Source: Corynebacterium confusum
GTDB taxonomy: Bacteria > Actinomycetota > Actinomycetes > Mycobacteriales > Mycobacteriaceae
NCBI RefSeq assembly: GCF_030408715.1
Contig: NZ_CP047202.1
Coordinates: 2,089,907 to 2,153,906, forward strand
Length of the DNA: 64,000 nt
Reading direction: 5' to 3'
Shown here piece by piece: positions 20,704 to 29,168 of this stretch (positions within the stretch are counted from its first letter, which is position 1; each line of letters begins with the position of its first letter). A model generated the notes under the pieces. The model was not told where the DNA came from. It did not search any database and saw only the letters and a program-made list of their open reading frames with translations. The position numbers were made by a program, and so were the translations under genes.

Positions 20704-22194
20704 ATGCAAACGACGACTCTGCACCCCGAGGAGACCATGTCTAAGGGCGCCCGCTGGTCCTTCTTCGCCGTTATCTCCTCCGGCCTTTTGATGGTGGGAC
20801 TCGACAACTCGATCCTCTATACCGCGCTGCCCGCGCTCAACGAGCAGCTCCACACGGATTCCACCCAGCAACTGTGGATCATCAACGCCTACGCGCTGGT
20901 GCTCGCGGGCCTGTTGCTAGGCACCGGCACGCTGGGTGACAAGATTGGCCACCGCCGCATGTTCGTTAACGGCCTGTGGATCTTCGGCGCCGCCTCCCTA
21001 GCGGCCGCCTTCGCCCCCTCCGCCTGGGCACTGGTTGCCGCCCGCGCGGTCCTGGGCCTCGGCGCCGCCATCATGATGCCGGCCACCCTGGCGCTTATCC
21101 GCCTGACCTTCCACGACGAGGTGGAGCGCAACACCGCCATCGGCATCTGGGCCTCCGTCGCCGTCGTCGGCGCCGCCGCCGGCCCGACCGTAGGCGGGTT
21201 CCTGCTCGAGCACTTCTGGTGGGGCTCGGCATTCCTCATCAACGTGCCCATCGTGGTGATCGCCCTGGTGGCCACCCGCCTGCTGGCGCCGCCGAATATC
21301 GCCAACCCGGACAAGCACTGGGATCTGGTCTCTTCGCTGCTGGCCCTGGTCACCCTGTCCAGCCTGGTCATGGCCATCAAGTCCGCGGCCAGCACCGAAC
21401 CGAACTGGGGCATGGTCGCCGGCGCGCTCATCGTCTGCGCCATCGGCAGCTTCTTCTTCGCCCGCCGCCAGCGCCAGCTGATCGAACCGCTGCTGACCTT
21501 CGACGTCTTCCGCTCGCCCATCTTTACCGGCGGCGTCCTGGCCGCCGGCGGGGCGATGTTCGCCATAGCCGGCGTGGAGATGACCACCACGCAGAAACTC
21601 CAGCTCGTCGACGGCTTCAGCCCGCTGCAGGCCGGGTTGATCATCTCCGCGATGGCGATTGCCGCCGTGCCGACCTCGACGCTGGGCGGGGCTAACTTGC
21701 ACCGCGTGGGTTTCCTGCCGCTTATTTCCGGTGGCTTCGTCCTCATGGCCGCCGGCGTCGGGGTCGCCTTCTGGGCCGGCCGTCACGACATCCTTTGGTT
21801 CTTCGTCGTCGCTATGGTCTTCACCGGCATGGGCGCAGGCTTGGCGATGTCCGTCGCCTCGACCGCCATCATCGGCGCCGCCCCGCCGCACCGCTCCGGC
21901 ATGGCCGCCAGCGTGGAGGAAGTCTCCTACGAGTTCGGCACCTTACTCTCCATCGCGATCACTGGTTCCCTAGTCCCGCTGTTCATGGCCCAGGGCCTGC
22001 CGGAGAACACCGCCTCCCTCGGTATGGAGGCCCTCTACCAAGACTCCACCCACGCGGCCGCCGCCGTGGCCTACAATGACGGGTACATGTACACGCTTTG
22101 CATCCTGGCCGCAGTCACCGTGGGCTTTGCCGCAGTCACCGCCTACTGCTTCCGCCACAACCCCAAGTCCGGTGGTTACGTTGGCTCGCACTAG
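20704..22194 (+). CDS. MFS drug-efflux transporter, DHA2-like (14-helix) type
   Basis: About 496 residues of mostly hydrophobic helices. The antiporter motif region TGTLGDKIGHRRMFVNGLWIF and motif C-like sequence VGAAAGPTVGGFLLEHFWWG are characteristic. It probably exports a toxic compound by proton antiport; the substrate is unknown. The start could be the leaderless-type ATG at 20704 or the ATG at 20737, which has GAGGAG 3 bases before it. It overlaps the tetR-type gene downstream, so pump and regulator form one operon controlled by the palindrome in its promoter. Confidence 0.87.
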   Translation: MQTTTLHPEETMSKGARWSFFAVISSGLLMVGLDNSILYTALPALNEQLHTDSTQQLWIINAYALVLAGLLLGTGTLGDKIGHRRMFVNGLWIFGAASLAAAFAPSAWALVAARAVLGLGAAIMMPATLALIRLTFHDEVERNTAIGIWASVAVVGAAAGPTVGGFLLEHFWWGSAFLINVPIVVIALVATRLLAPPNIANPDKHWDLVSSLLALVTLSSLVMAIKSAASTEPNWGMVAGALIVCAIGSFFFARRQRQLIEPLLTFDVFRSPIFTGGVLAAGGAMFAIAGVEMTTTQKLQLVDGFSPLQAGLIISAMAIAAVPTSTLGGANLHRVGFLPLISGGFVLMAAGVGVAFWAGRHDILWFFVVAMVFTGMGAGLAMSVASTAIIGAAPPHRSGMAASVEEVSYEFGTLLSIAITGSLVPLFMAQGLPENTASLGMEALYQDSTHAAAAVAYNDGYMYTLCILAAVTVGFAAVTAYCFRHNPKSGGYVGSH

Positions 22195-22729
22195 CAAGAA
22201 GGATCAGATCCTCGCCAGCGCCATTGAGATCATCGGCGAGGACGGCATCCATGCCGTGACCTACGACCGCCTGGCGGAGACCACCGGGCTGTCCAAGTCC
22301 GGGCTTATCTACCACTTCCCCTCCCGGCACGCCCTGCTGCGCGACATCCACACCTATGGCGCCGCGCGCTGGGAATCCGAGCTGGAGGACTACGCCGGCG
22401 GGCGCAAGGCCGACGAGCTCACCCCAACCCAGCGCCTGCGCGCCCTGCTGAGCTCCCTGGCGAAAAACGATCCCCTCGCCGAGCTGCTGATGAACATCCA
22501 CGCCCAGACCGATCCGGAGTACTCCGCCCCCTGGGAATCCGTCAGCCTGCGCTGGGGCCCCGACCCAGCCGCCGCAATCGCTAACGATGCCGACCTGGCC
22601 GAACTCATCGCCCTCATCATGGGCGAGGGCCTTTGGATCCACGACCACATCACCGAGACCAAGCTCAGCGCCGACAACCGCGCCAAGCTCATCGAGTTCA
22701 TGCTTAGCCAGCTGCCGGAGGAAAACTAG
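22181..22729 (+). CDS. TetR-family transcriptional regulator
   Basis: About 182 residues with an amino HTH of TetR type (KKDQILASAIEIIGEDGIHAVTYDRLAETTGLSKSGLIYHF) and a variable ligand domain. The likely start is TTG at 22181, inside the last codons of the pump gene, with a weak GGTGG before it. A GTG at 22172 is an alternative. The overlap means translational coupling to the pump, and the regulator probably acts on the palindrome at 20677-20692. Confidence 0.88.
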   Translation: MARTSKKDQILASAIEIIGEDGIHAVTYDRLAETTGLSKSGLIYHFPSRHALLRDIHTYGAARWESELEDYAGGRKADELTPTQRLRALLSSLAKNDPLAELLMNIHAQTDPEYSAPWESVSLRWGPDPAAAIANDADLAELIALIMGEGLWIHDHITETKLSADNRAKLIEFMLSQLPEEN

Positions 22730-22826
22730 GTTCAGGAGTCCCGGTCAAATTTTTGGGCATTTCCTGGACTCTTGGGCGATCGATATCAATCCTCTGCCGC
22801 CGGAAAACGTCTTTGCGATGGCGCTT

Positions 22827-22902
22827 TGGAGCTGGAGACGAGACTTGAACTCGCAACCTACGCATTACAAGTGCGTTGCGCTACCAATTGCGCCACTCCA
22901 GC
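22827..22902 (-). tRNA. tRNA-Thr (anticodon TGT)
   Basis: Reading leftward, GCTGGAG pairs with CTCCAGC as a 7-bp acceptor stem. The anticodon stem ACGCA/TGCGT encloses the loop CTTGTAA with anticodon TGT. The T arm contains GTTCAAGTC, and a CCA end is encoded. D arm and loop lengths are normal. It stands alone between tetR and thrE. Confidence 0.95.
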
Positions 22903-23112
22903 CTTCGCCACGGGTGGATTGCACTCCGTGACGACGTGTAAATGCTACCTTACGGTCGTTCGGGGACGAAAAGAGTGGCGGCGATGGGCCTTTAGGAGTA
23001 CCTAAAAGGCGCGGGTGAAGGCGGGTTATGCGTGAGCGCTTTTCAGGCACTAGGCTTCCGGGTAGGTTCCTTATTCCACCCGTTTTTAACCCAGCTCGCT
23101 AAAGGATAGCGC

Positions 23113-24858
23113 GTGTCAGTTTTTTCCAAGTTGCGCGGGATTTTTCCGGGCAACAGCAGCAATATCGCCACTATCGATGCGGCGAAGGCCGCGCCGCCGC
23201 CCTCCCCGCTGGCGCCCATTGATCTGACCGACCCGGCCCAGGTCACCGGCGTCATGGAGATCGCCGCCCGGATCGGCGACCTCCTTATCTGTTCGGGTAC
23301 GTCGAACTCCGACACCCGCGCGCAGGTCTACCTGGCGGCGGCCTCCTACGGCCTGCACTACTGCCACGTGGGGATCGTGCTCAACACGATCACCATCCAC
23401 ACCAATATCGGCACCGGCTCCGACCGCCGGCCGGTGACCGTCTTCCGGGTCGCCAGCGGGCTGGACGTGAACTTCTCCCGACTGGCGGCGGTGGACCGGC
23501 TCATCCGGTCCATCCACTCGGGCTCCACCCCGCCGGCGATGGCGGAGAAGATGCTCGACGACATCGAGGCGATGAAGCCGCCGCGCAGCGTGCGCTCCTC
23601 CCTGCTGGGCTGGGGCGTGATGGGCGGGACGTTCTCCGTCATGCTGGGCGGCGACATCTTCGTCGGCGTCGTCTCCTTCTTCGTCGCCCTGCTCATCATG
23701 TCCGCCAACGCGTGGCTGGGTAGGTTCCGATTACCGCCCTTCTACCAGAACATGGTCGGCGGGTTCATCGCCGTCGTGCCCGCGGCCTTTTTCTACCGCG
23801 TGGCGTCGAGCATCGGCCTGACCTTCTCACCCAGCCAGGTCATCGGTATGGGCATCGTCGTCTTGGTGGCCGGCCTGACGCTGGTGCAGTGTCTGGTCGA
23901 CGGCATCACCAAGGCCCCGGTGACCTCTTCTGCCCGCTTCTTTGAGGCCTTGCTGTCTACCGGCGCCATCATCGCCGGTGTCGGCGTGGGAATCCAGTTC
24001 GTGGACTATATCGGGTTCACCCTGCCGCCGCTGGCGACCATCGCCCCGCCGGTCTACCACGAGATCCCGCTGCTCATCCTGTGCGGCGGCGTGGGCTCGG
24101 CCGGGTTTGCCTGGGCCTGCTACGCCTCCTGGTCGGAGACCATCATCTCCGGGCTGACCGCCGCGGCCGGTATGTTCTTCTACTACTTCGTCATTATCCC
24201 CTTCGGGGTCTCCACGGTCATCGCCAGCGGTATTTCCGCCGTGGCCGTGGGCCTGGCCGGCGGCCTGATGGCCCGCCGCTTCCTGATCCCGCCGCTGGTG
24301 ACCATGATCTGTGGCTACACGCCCATGCTGCCCGGCCTGACGCTCTACCGCGGCATGTACGCCGCGCTGAACGAACAGATGATCACCGGCATGACCAACC
24401 TGGTCACCGCCCTGGCCATCGCCGGCGCACTGGCCGCCGGCGTGGTCTTCGGTGAGCGCGGTGCGCGGCGCCTGCGCCGCCCGAAGTACTTCCGCCCTTA
24501 CTCCGCCTTCAAGCGCCTGGGCCGGTACTCCTTCCACCAGGCCACGCGCCTGGCCAACAGCCGCCCGCGCATCCCGCGGGTGCCGCTGTCCCCGTTCGCG
24601 CCCCGCCAGGAGTGCCCGGTTCCCCCGCCGGTGCACGGCCCGAAGCCGCCGACGGCCGCGCAGCAGGCCCGCCAGCGCCAGGACGAAAGCGCCACCCAGC
24701 AGTGGCAGGCCCAGGTGGATGCCGGGGAGCTCGACGATCACTGGCCACAGCGCTCAGAGTGGCCGGCCCAGCCGCAGCCGCTGCGCGAGGAAACCATCTA
24801 CACCACCCCCGGTACCGAGGAGTTCTACGCCGCCCACGCGGATCCCGACCAGCGCTGA
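23113..24858 (+). CDS. thrE: Threonine/serine exporter ThrE
   Basis: A 581-residue inner-membrane exporter. The soluble amino half carries VDAAKAAPPPSPLAPIDL-type sequence almost identical to ThrE of C. glutamicum and the conserved GDLLICSGTSNSDTRAQV. Membrane helices run from about residue 165 to 450, ending in RRFLIPPLVTMICGYTPM and LPGLTLYRGMYAAL. Family proteins export L-threonine and L-serine using the proton gradient. The start is GTG at 23113 with AAAGGA upstream. The tail beyond residue 470 is long, Pro/Arg/Gln-rich and probably disordered; it is longer than in C. glutamicum. A second family member lies at 45.4 kb. Confidence 0.94.
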   Translation: MSVFSKLRGIFPGNSSNIATIDAAKAAPPPSPLAPIDLTDPAQVTGVMEIAARIGDLLICSGTSNSDTRAQVYLAAASYGLHYCHVGIVLNTITIHTNIGTGSDRRPVTVFRVASGLDVNFSRLAAVDRLIRSIHSGSTPPAMAEKMLDDIEAMKPPRSVRSSLLGWGVMGGTFSVMLGGDIFVGVVSFFVALLIMSANAWLGRFRLPPFYQNMVGGFIAVVPAAFFYRVASSIGLTFSPSQVIGMGIVVLVAGLTLVQCLVDGITKAPVTSSARFFEALLSTGAIIAGVGVGIQFVDYIGFTLPPLATIAPPVYHEIPLLILCGGVGSAGFAWACYASWSETIISGLTAAAGMFFYYFVIIPFGVSTVIASGISAVAVGLAGGLMARRFLIPPLVTMICGYTPMLPGLTLYRGMYAALNEQMITGMTNLVTALAIAGALAAGVVFGERGARRLRRPKYFRPYSAFKRLGRYSFHQATRLANSRPRIPRVPLSPFAPRQECPVPPPVHGPKPPTAAQQARQRQDESATQQWQAQVDAGELDDHWPQRSEWPAQPQPLREETIYTTPGTEEFYAAHADPDQR

Positions 24859-24933
24859 GCCAGGCCGGTAGCGTACAATATACGGTCTGAAGCTACTAGC
24901 TTATTTAGCGCCGTCGCACCGTAGGAGGAATAC

Positions 24934-25305
24934 GTGCCACCCAAGGTCACTGACACCCAGCCCAACGTTGAGCAGATGAACGCCGTGGAGGAAGAGACCG
25001 CCGCAGCCGCCCGCCGCGTGGTCTCCACCTATGCCGAGGATTTTCTGGACGGCGTGACCTTGATGTCCATGCTGGGGGTCGAGCCCGACGGCCTTGTCCA
25101 CAAGAAGGTACTGGCCGAGTACGGCGAGCCCGAGCCGAAGAAGTCGACGAAGAAGACCACCAAGAAGGCCGGGAAGAAGTCGACCAAGAAGGCTTCCAAA
25201 AAGTCCACGAAGAAGGCCAGCAAGAAATCGACTAAGAAGTCGACGAAGAAATCTACGAAGAAGGCTTCCAAAAAGTCCACCAAGAAGTCGACGAAGAAGT
25301 CTTAA
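24934..25305 (+). CDS. Small basic protein with (KKSTKKA)n tail
   Basis: A 123-residue protein. Residues 1-70 form an acidic to neutral domain (VEQMNAVEEETAAAARRVV ... FLDGVTLMSMLGVEPDG). The remaining 50 residues are tandem Lys-Ser-Thr-Lys-Lys and Lys-Ala-Ser-Lys-Lys units, like the tails of H1-like or HupB proteins. Such a tail would bind nucleic acid or polyphosphate. A gene of this kind precedes otsA in C. glutamicum, so it is conserved. Function is not known. GTAGGAGGAA gives a strong ribosome site, and TACAAT at 24874-24879 is a possible -10. Confidence 0.75.
   Translation: MPPKVTDTQPNVEQMNAVEEETAAAARRVVSTYAEDFLDGVTLMSMLGVEPDGLVHKKVLAEYGEPEPKKSTKKTTKKAGKKSTKKASKKSTKKASKKSTKKSTKKSTKKASKKSTKKSTKKS
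25139..25302 (+). repeat. In-frame tandem repeat encoding Lys-rich units
   Basis: Degenerate 12-15 base units based on AAGTCGACGAAGAAG code the Lys/Ser/Thr tail of the preceding protein. The units differ at third codon positions, so selection on the protein rather than recent DNA expansion maintains them. Confidence 0.8.
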
Positions 25306-25314
25306 GGACCTGCC

Positions 25315-26742
25315 ATGGCCGGTACCAACAAGTTTGTGGTCGTGGCCAACCGTTTGCCGGTTGACCTTGTCACCCACCCGGACGGCTCCCAGGAATGGAA
25401 GGCCTCCCCGGGTGGTTTGGTCGCTGCCCTATCCCCGGTCCTGCGGGAGCAGGAGGGCTGCTGGGTGGGCTGGCCCGGCGTGGCCGACGCGGCCCCGGAA
25501 CCTTTTACGACTCACGACGGCATCCACCTGCACCCGGTGCGGCTGTCCCAGCGTGACTACGAGGAGTTCTACGAGGGCTTTTCCAACGCGACCCTGTGGC
25601 CGCTGTACCACGATCTCATCGTGACCCCCGCCTACCACCGCGAGTGGTGGGCCACCTACCGCGACGTCAACCTGCGTTTTGCCAACGAGGTGGCCAGCGT
25701 CGCCGCCCAGGGCGCAACCGTGTGGGTGCAGGACTACCAGCTGCAGCTGCTGCCCGGCATCCTGGAGCAGCTGCGCCCGGATCTGACCATCGGATTCTTC
25801 CTGCACATCCCCTTCCCACCCGCGGATCTCTTCCGCCAGCTGCCCTGGCGCGAGGAGCTCATCCGCGGCCTGCTCGGCGCCGACGTCGTGGGCTTCCACC
25901 TAGAATCCAACGTGCACAACTTCCTGGGCCTGGCCCAAGCCCAGGGCTTGAGTGTGAGCGGACAGGTGGCTACCCGGCGCGCCAGCGCGCAAGTCGAAGC
26001 GCCCGACGGCCGGTTCACCCGGATCGGCGCCTTCCCCATCTCCATCGACATGGGGGACTTCCCGCCGGCAACCGAGGCGGACGTCGCCGAGGTCGAGCGC
26101 CTGCGCGCGGAGTTGGGCAACCCGGAAACCGTCATCCTGGGCGTGGACCGCCTGGACTACACCAAGGGCATCCTCCAGCGCCTGAGCGCTTTCGAGGAGC
26201 TGCTGGAAACCGGCGCGCTGGACCCGAAGAAGGTCGTCCTGGTGCAAATCGCCACCCCCTCGCGCGAGCGCATCGAACACTACCAGCAGACCCGTTCCGC
26301 GGTGGAGGAAGCCGTCGGGCGCATCAACGGGCGCTTCGGGGGCATCGGCAAGCCGGTGGTGCATTACAGCCACCGCTCGGTGCCGAAGCCGGTGCTGCGA
26401 CAGTACTACCGCCTGGCAGACGTCCTGCTGGTCACGCCGTTCAAGGACGGCATGAACCTGGTGGCCAAGGAATACGTCGCCTGCCACGAGGACGGCTCCG
26501 GCGCCCTGGTGCTATCCGAGTTCGCCGGCGCGGCCAACGAGCTGGAGCAGGCCCACCTGTGCAACCCGTTCGATATCGAATCGGTCAAGTCCGCCCTCCG
26601 CCAAGCGGTGGTCGGGCTGCGCGAGAGCCCAGAGACCATGGAGGCCAATATGAAAACCCTGCACGCCCAGGTGCGCGACCACGACGTCCAAGTCTGGGCG
26701 CAAGCTTTCCTGCAGGCCCTCGGGGAGGCCAAGTCCGAATGA
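25315..26742 (+). CDS. otsA: Trehalose-6-phosphate synthase OtsA
   Basis: A 475-residue GT20 glycosyltransferase that joins UDP-glucose (or a related donor) and glucose-6-phosphate. Family blocks are seen in order: VVVANRLPVDL, VWVQDYQLQLLPGILEQLRP, FFLHIPFPPADLF, LGVDRLDYTKGI and FKDGMNLVAKEYVACH. Trehalose is an osmolyte and precursor for mycolate transfer in this genus. It is first of otsA-lipoprotein-otsB. The ATG follows the basic-tail gene by 9 bases with AAGGACC before it. Confidence 0.96.
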   Translation: MAGTNKFVVVANRLPVDLVTHPDGSQEWKASPGGLVAALSPVLREQEGCWVGWPGVADAAPEPFTTHDGIHLHPVRLSQRDYEEFYEGFSNATLWPLYHDLIVTPAYHREWWATYRDVNLRFANEVASVAAQGATVWVQDYQLQLLPGILEQLRPDLTIGFFLHIPFPPADLFRQLPWREELIRGLLGADVVGFHLESNVHNFLGLAQAQGLSVSGQVATRRASAQVEAPDGRFTRIGAFPISIDMGDFPPATEADVAEVERLRAELGNPETVILGVDRLDYTKGILQRLSAFEELLETGALDPKKVVLVQIATPSRERIEHYQQTRSAVEEAVGRINGRFGGIGKPVVHYSHRSVPKPVLRQYYRLADVLLVTPFKDGMNLVAKEYVACHEDGSGALVLSEFAGAANELEQAHLCNPFDIESVKSALRQAVVGLRESPETMEANMKTLHAQVRDHDVQVWAQAFLQALGEAKSE

Positions 26743-27245
26743 AGCCTATGACCCAGGCCGGGACCTGCCTGGCCGCCGCCGCGCTGGTGCTGGCCGGCTG
26801 CGGGGATTCCGAGCCGCCTGCGCCGACCGCCCCCGGCGACGAGCGCATCGTCGGCAAGGACTGGCAGGTAACGGGTATCTACACGGATCCGGAGGCCCTG
26901 TCGACCATCTCCGAGGCGGTGACCAATGTGCCGTCCATCAGCTTCGGCGAGTCGACCGCGGTGGGCACCACCGGCTGTGCCCGCTTCGTGGCCAAGGTCT
27001 CCTACGCCGAGGGAGAGGACGCCGCCAACGTGCGCGACGCCGATTACCTGCGCTTCGACGAGGTCCGCTACGACGAGCGCAGCGAGGACTGCACGGGTGA
27101 GGCCGCCTGGGCGCACAACAGTCTGTCCCGGCTCATCGCCACGGACCGCGAGTTCGACATCTCCATCAACCCCAACCACCAGCTGGTGCTTACCCTGCGC
27201 GACGGCAAGGTCGACAGCCCGGCGGTGGAATTCGTCTCGCTCTAG
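26739..27245 (+). CDS. Lipoprotein of unknown function in the otsAB operon
   Basis: A 168-residue protein beginning MKPMTQAGTCLAAAALVLAG and continuing with the lipobox Cys (LVLAGC), so it is exported and lipid-anchored. The mature part (IVGKDWQVTGIYTDPE, and Cys residues in TTGCARFV and SEDCTGE that may form a disulfide) resembles conserved corynebacterial envelope proteins. The ATG overlaps the otsA stop as ATGA, so it is translationally coupled. C. glutamicum also has a hypothetical gene between otsA and otsB, which argues for a conserved link with trehalose metabolism. The actual role is unknown. Confidence 0.85.
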   Translation: MKPMTQAGTCLAAAALVLAGCGDSEPPAPTAPGDERIVGKDWQVTGIYTDPEALSTISEAVTNVPSISFGESTAVGTTGCARFVAKVSYAEGEDAANVRDADYLRFDEVRYDERSEDCTGEAAWAHNSLSRLIATDREFDISINPNHQLVLTLRDGKVDSPAVEFVSL

Positions 27246-27274
27246 CGGGCCGGGCTCGCGGTAGATTGGAGGGC

Positions 27275-28039
27275 ATGGATTATGCCCTCGCTCTCGACCG
27301 CCTCGCCACCACCGACCAGCTGCTGGTAGTCAGCGACTTCGACGGCACCCTGGCCGGCTTCGCCACTGATATCTACGCGGTCCAGCCCCACCCGGATTCC
27401 CTGGCCGCGCTGGAGCGGCTGTCCCGGCTGCCGCGCACCACCGTGGCCGCGCTGTCCGGCCGCCACCTGGCCGGGCTCAAGCAGGTCTTCCCCTTGGGCG
27501 CCCCGGTGCTCCTCGGTGGTTCCCACGGAGCGGAGACCGAGGGGCTGGACAACCCGGCTCTGGAGGCCGCGGCGGCCAAGATCACGGCCATCGACGAACG
27601 GCTGGAGGAACTGTCCGCCCAGCACCCAGGCACCTATATCGAATACAAGCCCGTCCACCGCGTCTTCCACGCCCTCGAGCTCTCCCAGCGCGACCCGGAC
27701 GCGGCCGCGCGCGCCCTGGAGGCCGCCCTGCGGCTGGAGGTGCCGGGGCTGCACGTGACCGAGGGAAAGAACGTGGTGGAGTTTTCGGCCTCCACCGCCA
27801 CGAAGGGCTCCTGGATCGCTGATACCCGCCGCCAGCTGGGCGCTACCGGGGTGGTCTTCCTGGGCGACGACGTCACGGACGAGACCGGTTTTCAGGCCCT
27901 CGATCCGGCCACGGACGTGGGCGTAAAGGTCGGCGAGGGGGACACGGCCGCGCAGCTGCGGGTGGCCGATGTCGAAGCGGTGGCGGCCTTCCTAACCGAC
28001 CTGGCCGACCGTCGTGCCGGGGCTGTAGGTCGTTCCTAG
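27275..28039 (+). CDS. otsB: Trehalose-6-phosphate phosphatase OtsB
   Basis: A 254-residue HAD phosphatase that releases phosphate from trehalose-6-phosphate. The nucleophile is Asp21 in VSDFDGTLAG, and the Mg-binding end motif is in VFLGDDVTDETGF. The ATG at 27275 is directly preceded by GGAGGG, so close that an upstream TTG at 27266 may also be used. Its last 48 bases overlap the 3' end of the convergent LacI-family gene. Confidence 0.95.
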   Translation: MDYALALDRLATTDQLLVVSDFDGTLAGFATDIYAVQPHPDSLAALERLSRLPRTTVAALSGRHLAGLKQVFPLGAPVLLGGSHGAETEGLDNPALEAAAAKITAIDERLEELSAQHPGTYIEYKPVHRVFHALELSQRDPDAAARALEAALRLEVPGLHVTEGKNVVEFSASTATKGSWIADTRRQLGATGVVFLGDDVTDETGFQALDPATDVGVKVGEGDTAAQLRVADVEAVAAFLTDLADRRAGAVGRS

Positions 28040-29080
28040 GATCTTGCGCGGGTTGACCACCGGCTCCCCCGCGATGAGCCGGGCCAAAAGGTGCCCGGCC
28101 GCCGCACCCTTGGCCTTGTTCGGCTGCTGGACCGTGGCCACCCCGCGCAGGCGGGCGACCTCGATGCCGTCGAATCCGGTCACGGAGAGATCCCCGGGCA
28201 CGCTCCAGCCGCGCTCGGCGGCGTAGTCCACAACGCCCAGCGCCATGGAGTCCGTCGTGCACAGCACGGCGGTCAGCCCCGGGTTGTCCTCCAAAAGCTC
28301 CGCCGCGGCCTCCCGGGCAGTGGCCGGCGTGTTGAGGTGGCGGGTCACCACGGGCACCCCCGCGGGATCCACGCCGGCGGTGGCGAAGACCTCGAGCGCG
28401 CCCTGCACGCGGGAGCGCTGCACGTGCATCTCGGCCGCGTCCAGGTCCGCTGGGCCCACGGCCCCGTCGAGCCGCGCGCGGCGCAGGCGGATGGACAGGA
28501 TGCCGATCCGGCGGTGGCCGGCATCGATAAGCGCCTGGGCCGCCGGGGCGATGGCGGCGTGGTCGTCGATGCCGACGAACGGCAGGCCGGTGTCCACCGG
28601 CTGGTCGCAGACCACCACGGGCAGCCCGCGGGCCTGGGCGGCGGCCAGATAAGGATCGCCCGCGGCCACCGAGTAGATGACGAACCCGTCGACGCTGGCG
28701 CGGCCGAGTAGCTCGGCGGCGCTGGCCTCCCGGCCGGTGGTGTCCGGCCCGGCGGGGATCAGCGTCAGCGAAAAGTCCGTCCCGGTGGTCGCCTCGGAGA
28801 GCCCGGCCAGGAAGTCCACGGAGGCCATGTCCTCGAAGGCATAGGACAGGTGCTCGGTCAGCACCACTCCCCAGGACCCGGCGTGGCGAGTGCGCAGGCT
28901 GCGCGCCGTCGGATCGGGGCCGGGGTAGCCGCGGGCGGCCGCGGCGGCCAGGATGCGCTGCCGGGTGGCCGGGGCCAGTTGGTCCGGCCGGTTGTAGGCA
29001 TTCGAGACCGTGGTACGGGAAACGCCCAGCTCAGCGGCTAGTGATGCCAGCGTCTTGCGCTGCGGGCTGCGTTTGACCAT
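27992..29080 (-). CDS. LacI-family transcriptional regulator
   Basis: A 362-residue regulator with the LacI HTH (TLASLAAELGVSRTTVSNAYN) and a periplasmic-binding-protein-like effector domain (VVCDQPVDTGLPFVGIDDH ... LSVTGFDGIEVARLRGVATV). The ATG at 29080 has AGGGGG before it; the frame continues upstream but without family match. The effector is unknown. Location beside otsB hints at control of sugar genes, and C. glutamicum has a LacI gene in the same place. It is divergent from the zinc importer. Confidence 0.9.
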   Translation of the reverse strand: MVKRSPQRKTLASLAAELGVSRTTVSNAYNRPDQLAPATRQRILAAAAARGYPGPDPTARSLRTRHAGSWGVVLTEHLSYAFEDMASVDFLAGLSEATTGTDFSLTLIPAGPDTTGREASAAELLGRASVDGFVIYSVAAGDPYLAAAQARGLPVVVCDQPVDTGLPFVGIDDHAAIAPAAQALIDAGHRRIGILSIRLRRARLDGAVGPADLDAAEMHVQRSRVQGALEVFATAGVDPAGVPVVTRHLNTPATAREAAAELLEDNPGLTAVLCTTDSMALGVVDYAAERGWSVPGDLSVTGFDGIEVARLRGVATVQQPNKAKGAAAGHLLARLIAGEPVVNPRKILGTTYSPGTTVGQVG

Positions 29081-29133
29081 GCCCCCTACCTTACCGGCTG
29101 CCCGCACCCCGGTATTTTCAACTCATTTCCATT

Positions 29134-29148
29134 TGACAACAATTTTCA
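29134..29148 (+). promoter_or_regulatory. Candidate Zur box upstream of the zinc importer
   Basis: TGACAACAATTTTCA matches 12 of the 14 fixed positions of the corynebacterial Zur palindrome core as I recall it (TGAAAAT N ATTTTCA). It lies 20 bases before the znuA start. The direct repeat ATTTTCAAC occurs at 29114-29122 and again at 29142-29150. C. glutamicum regulates the equivalent operon with Zur. Confidence 0.6.
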
Positions 29149-29168
29149 ACAAATGCAGACTGGGGGAC

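Noticed and set aside
22903..23112. Possible RNA gene or riboswitch between tRNA-Thr and thrE
   Set aside because: No extended pairing, terminator or conserved leader recognized in these 210 bases.
25139..25302. Tandem repeat as a CRISPR array or minisatellite
   Set aside because: Units are in frame, have no spacers and encode a Lys-rich tail.
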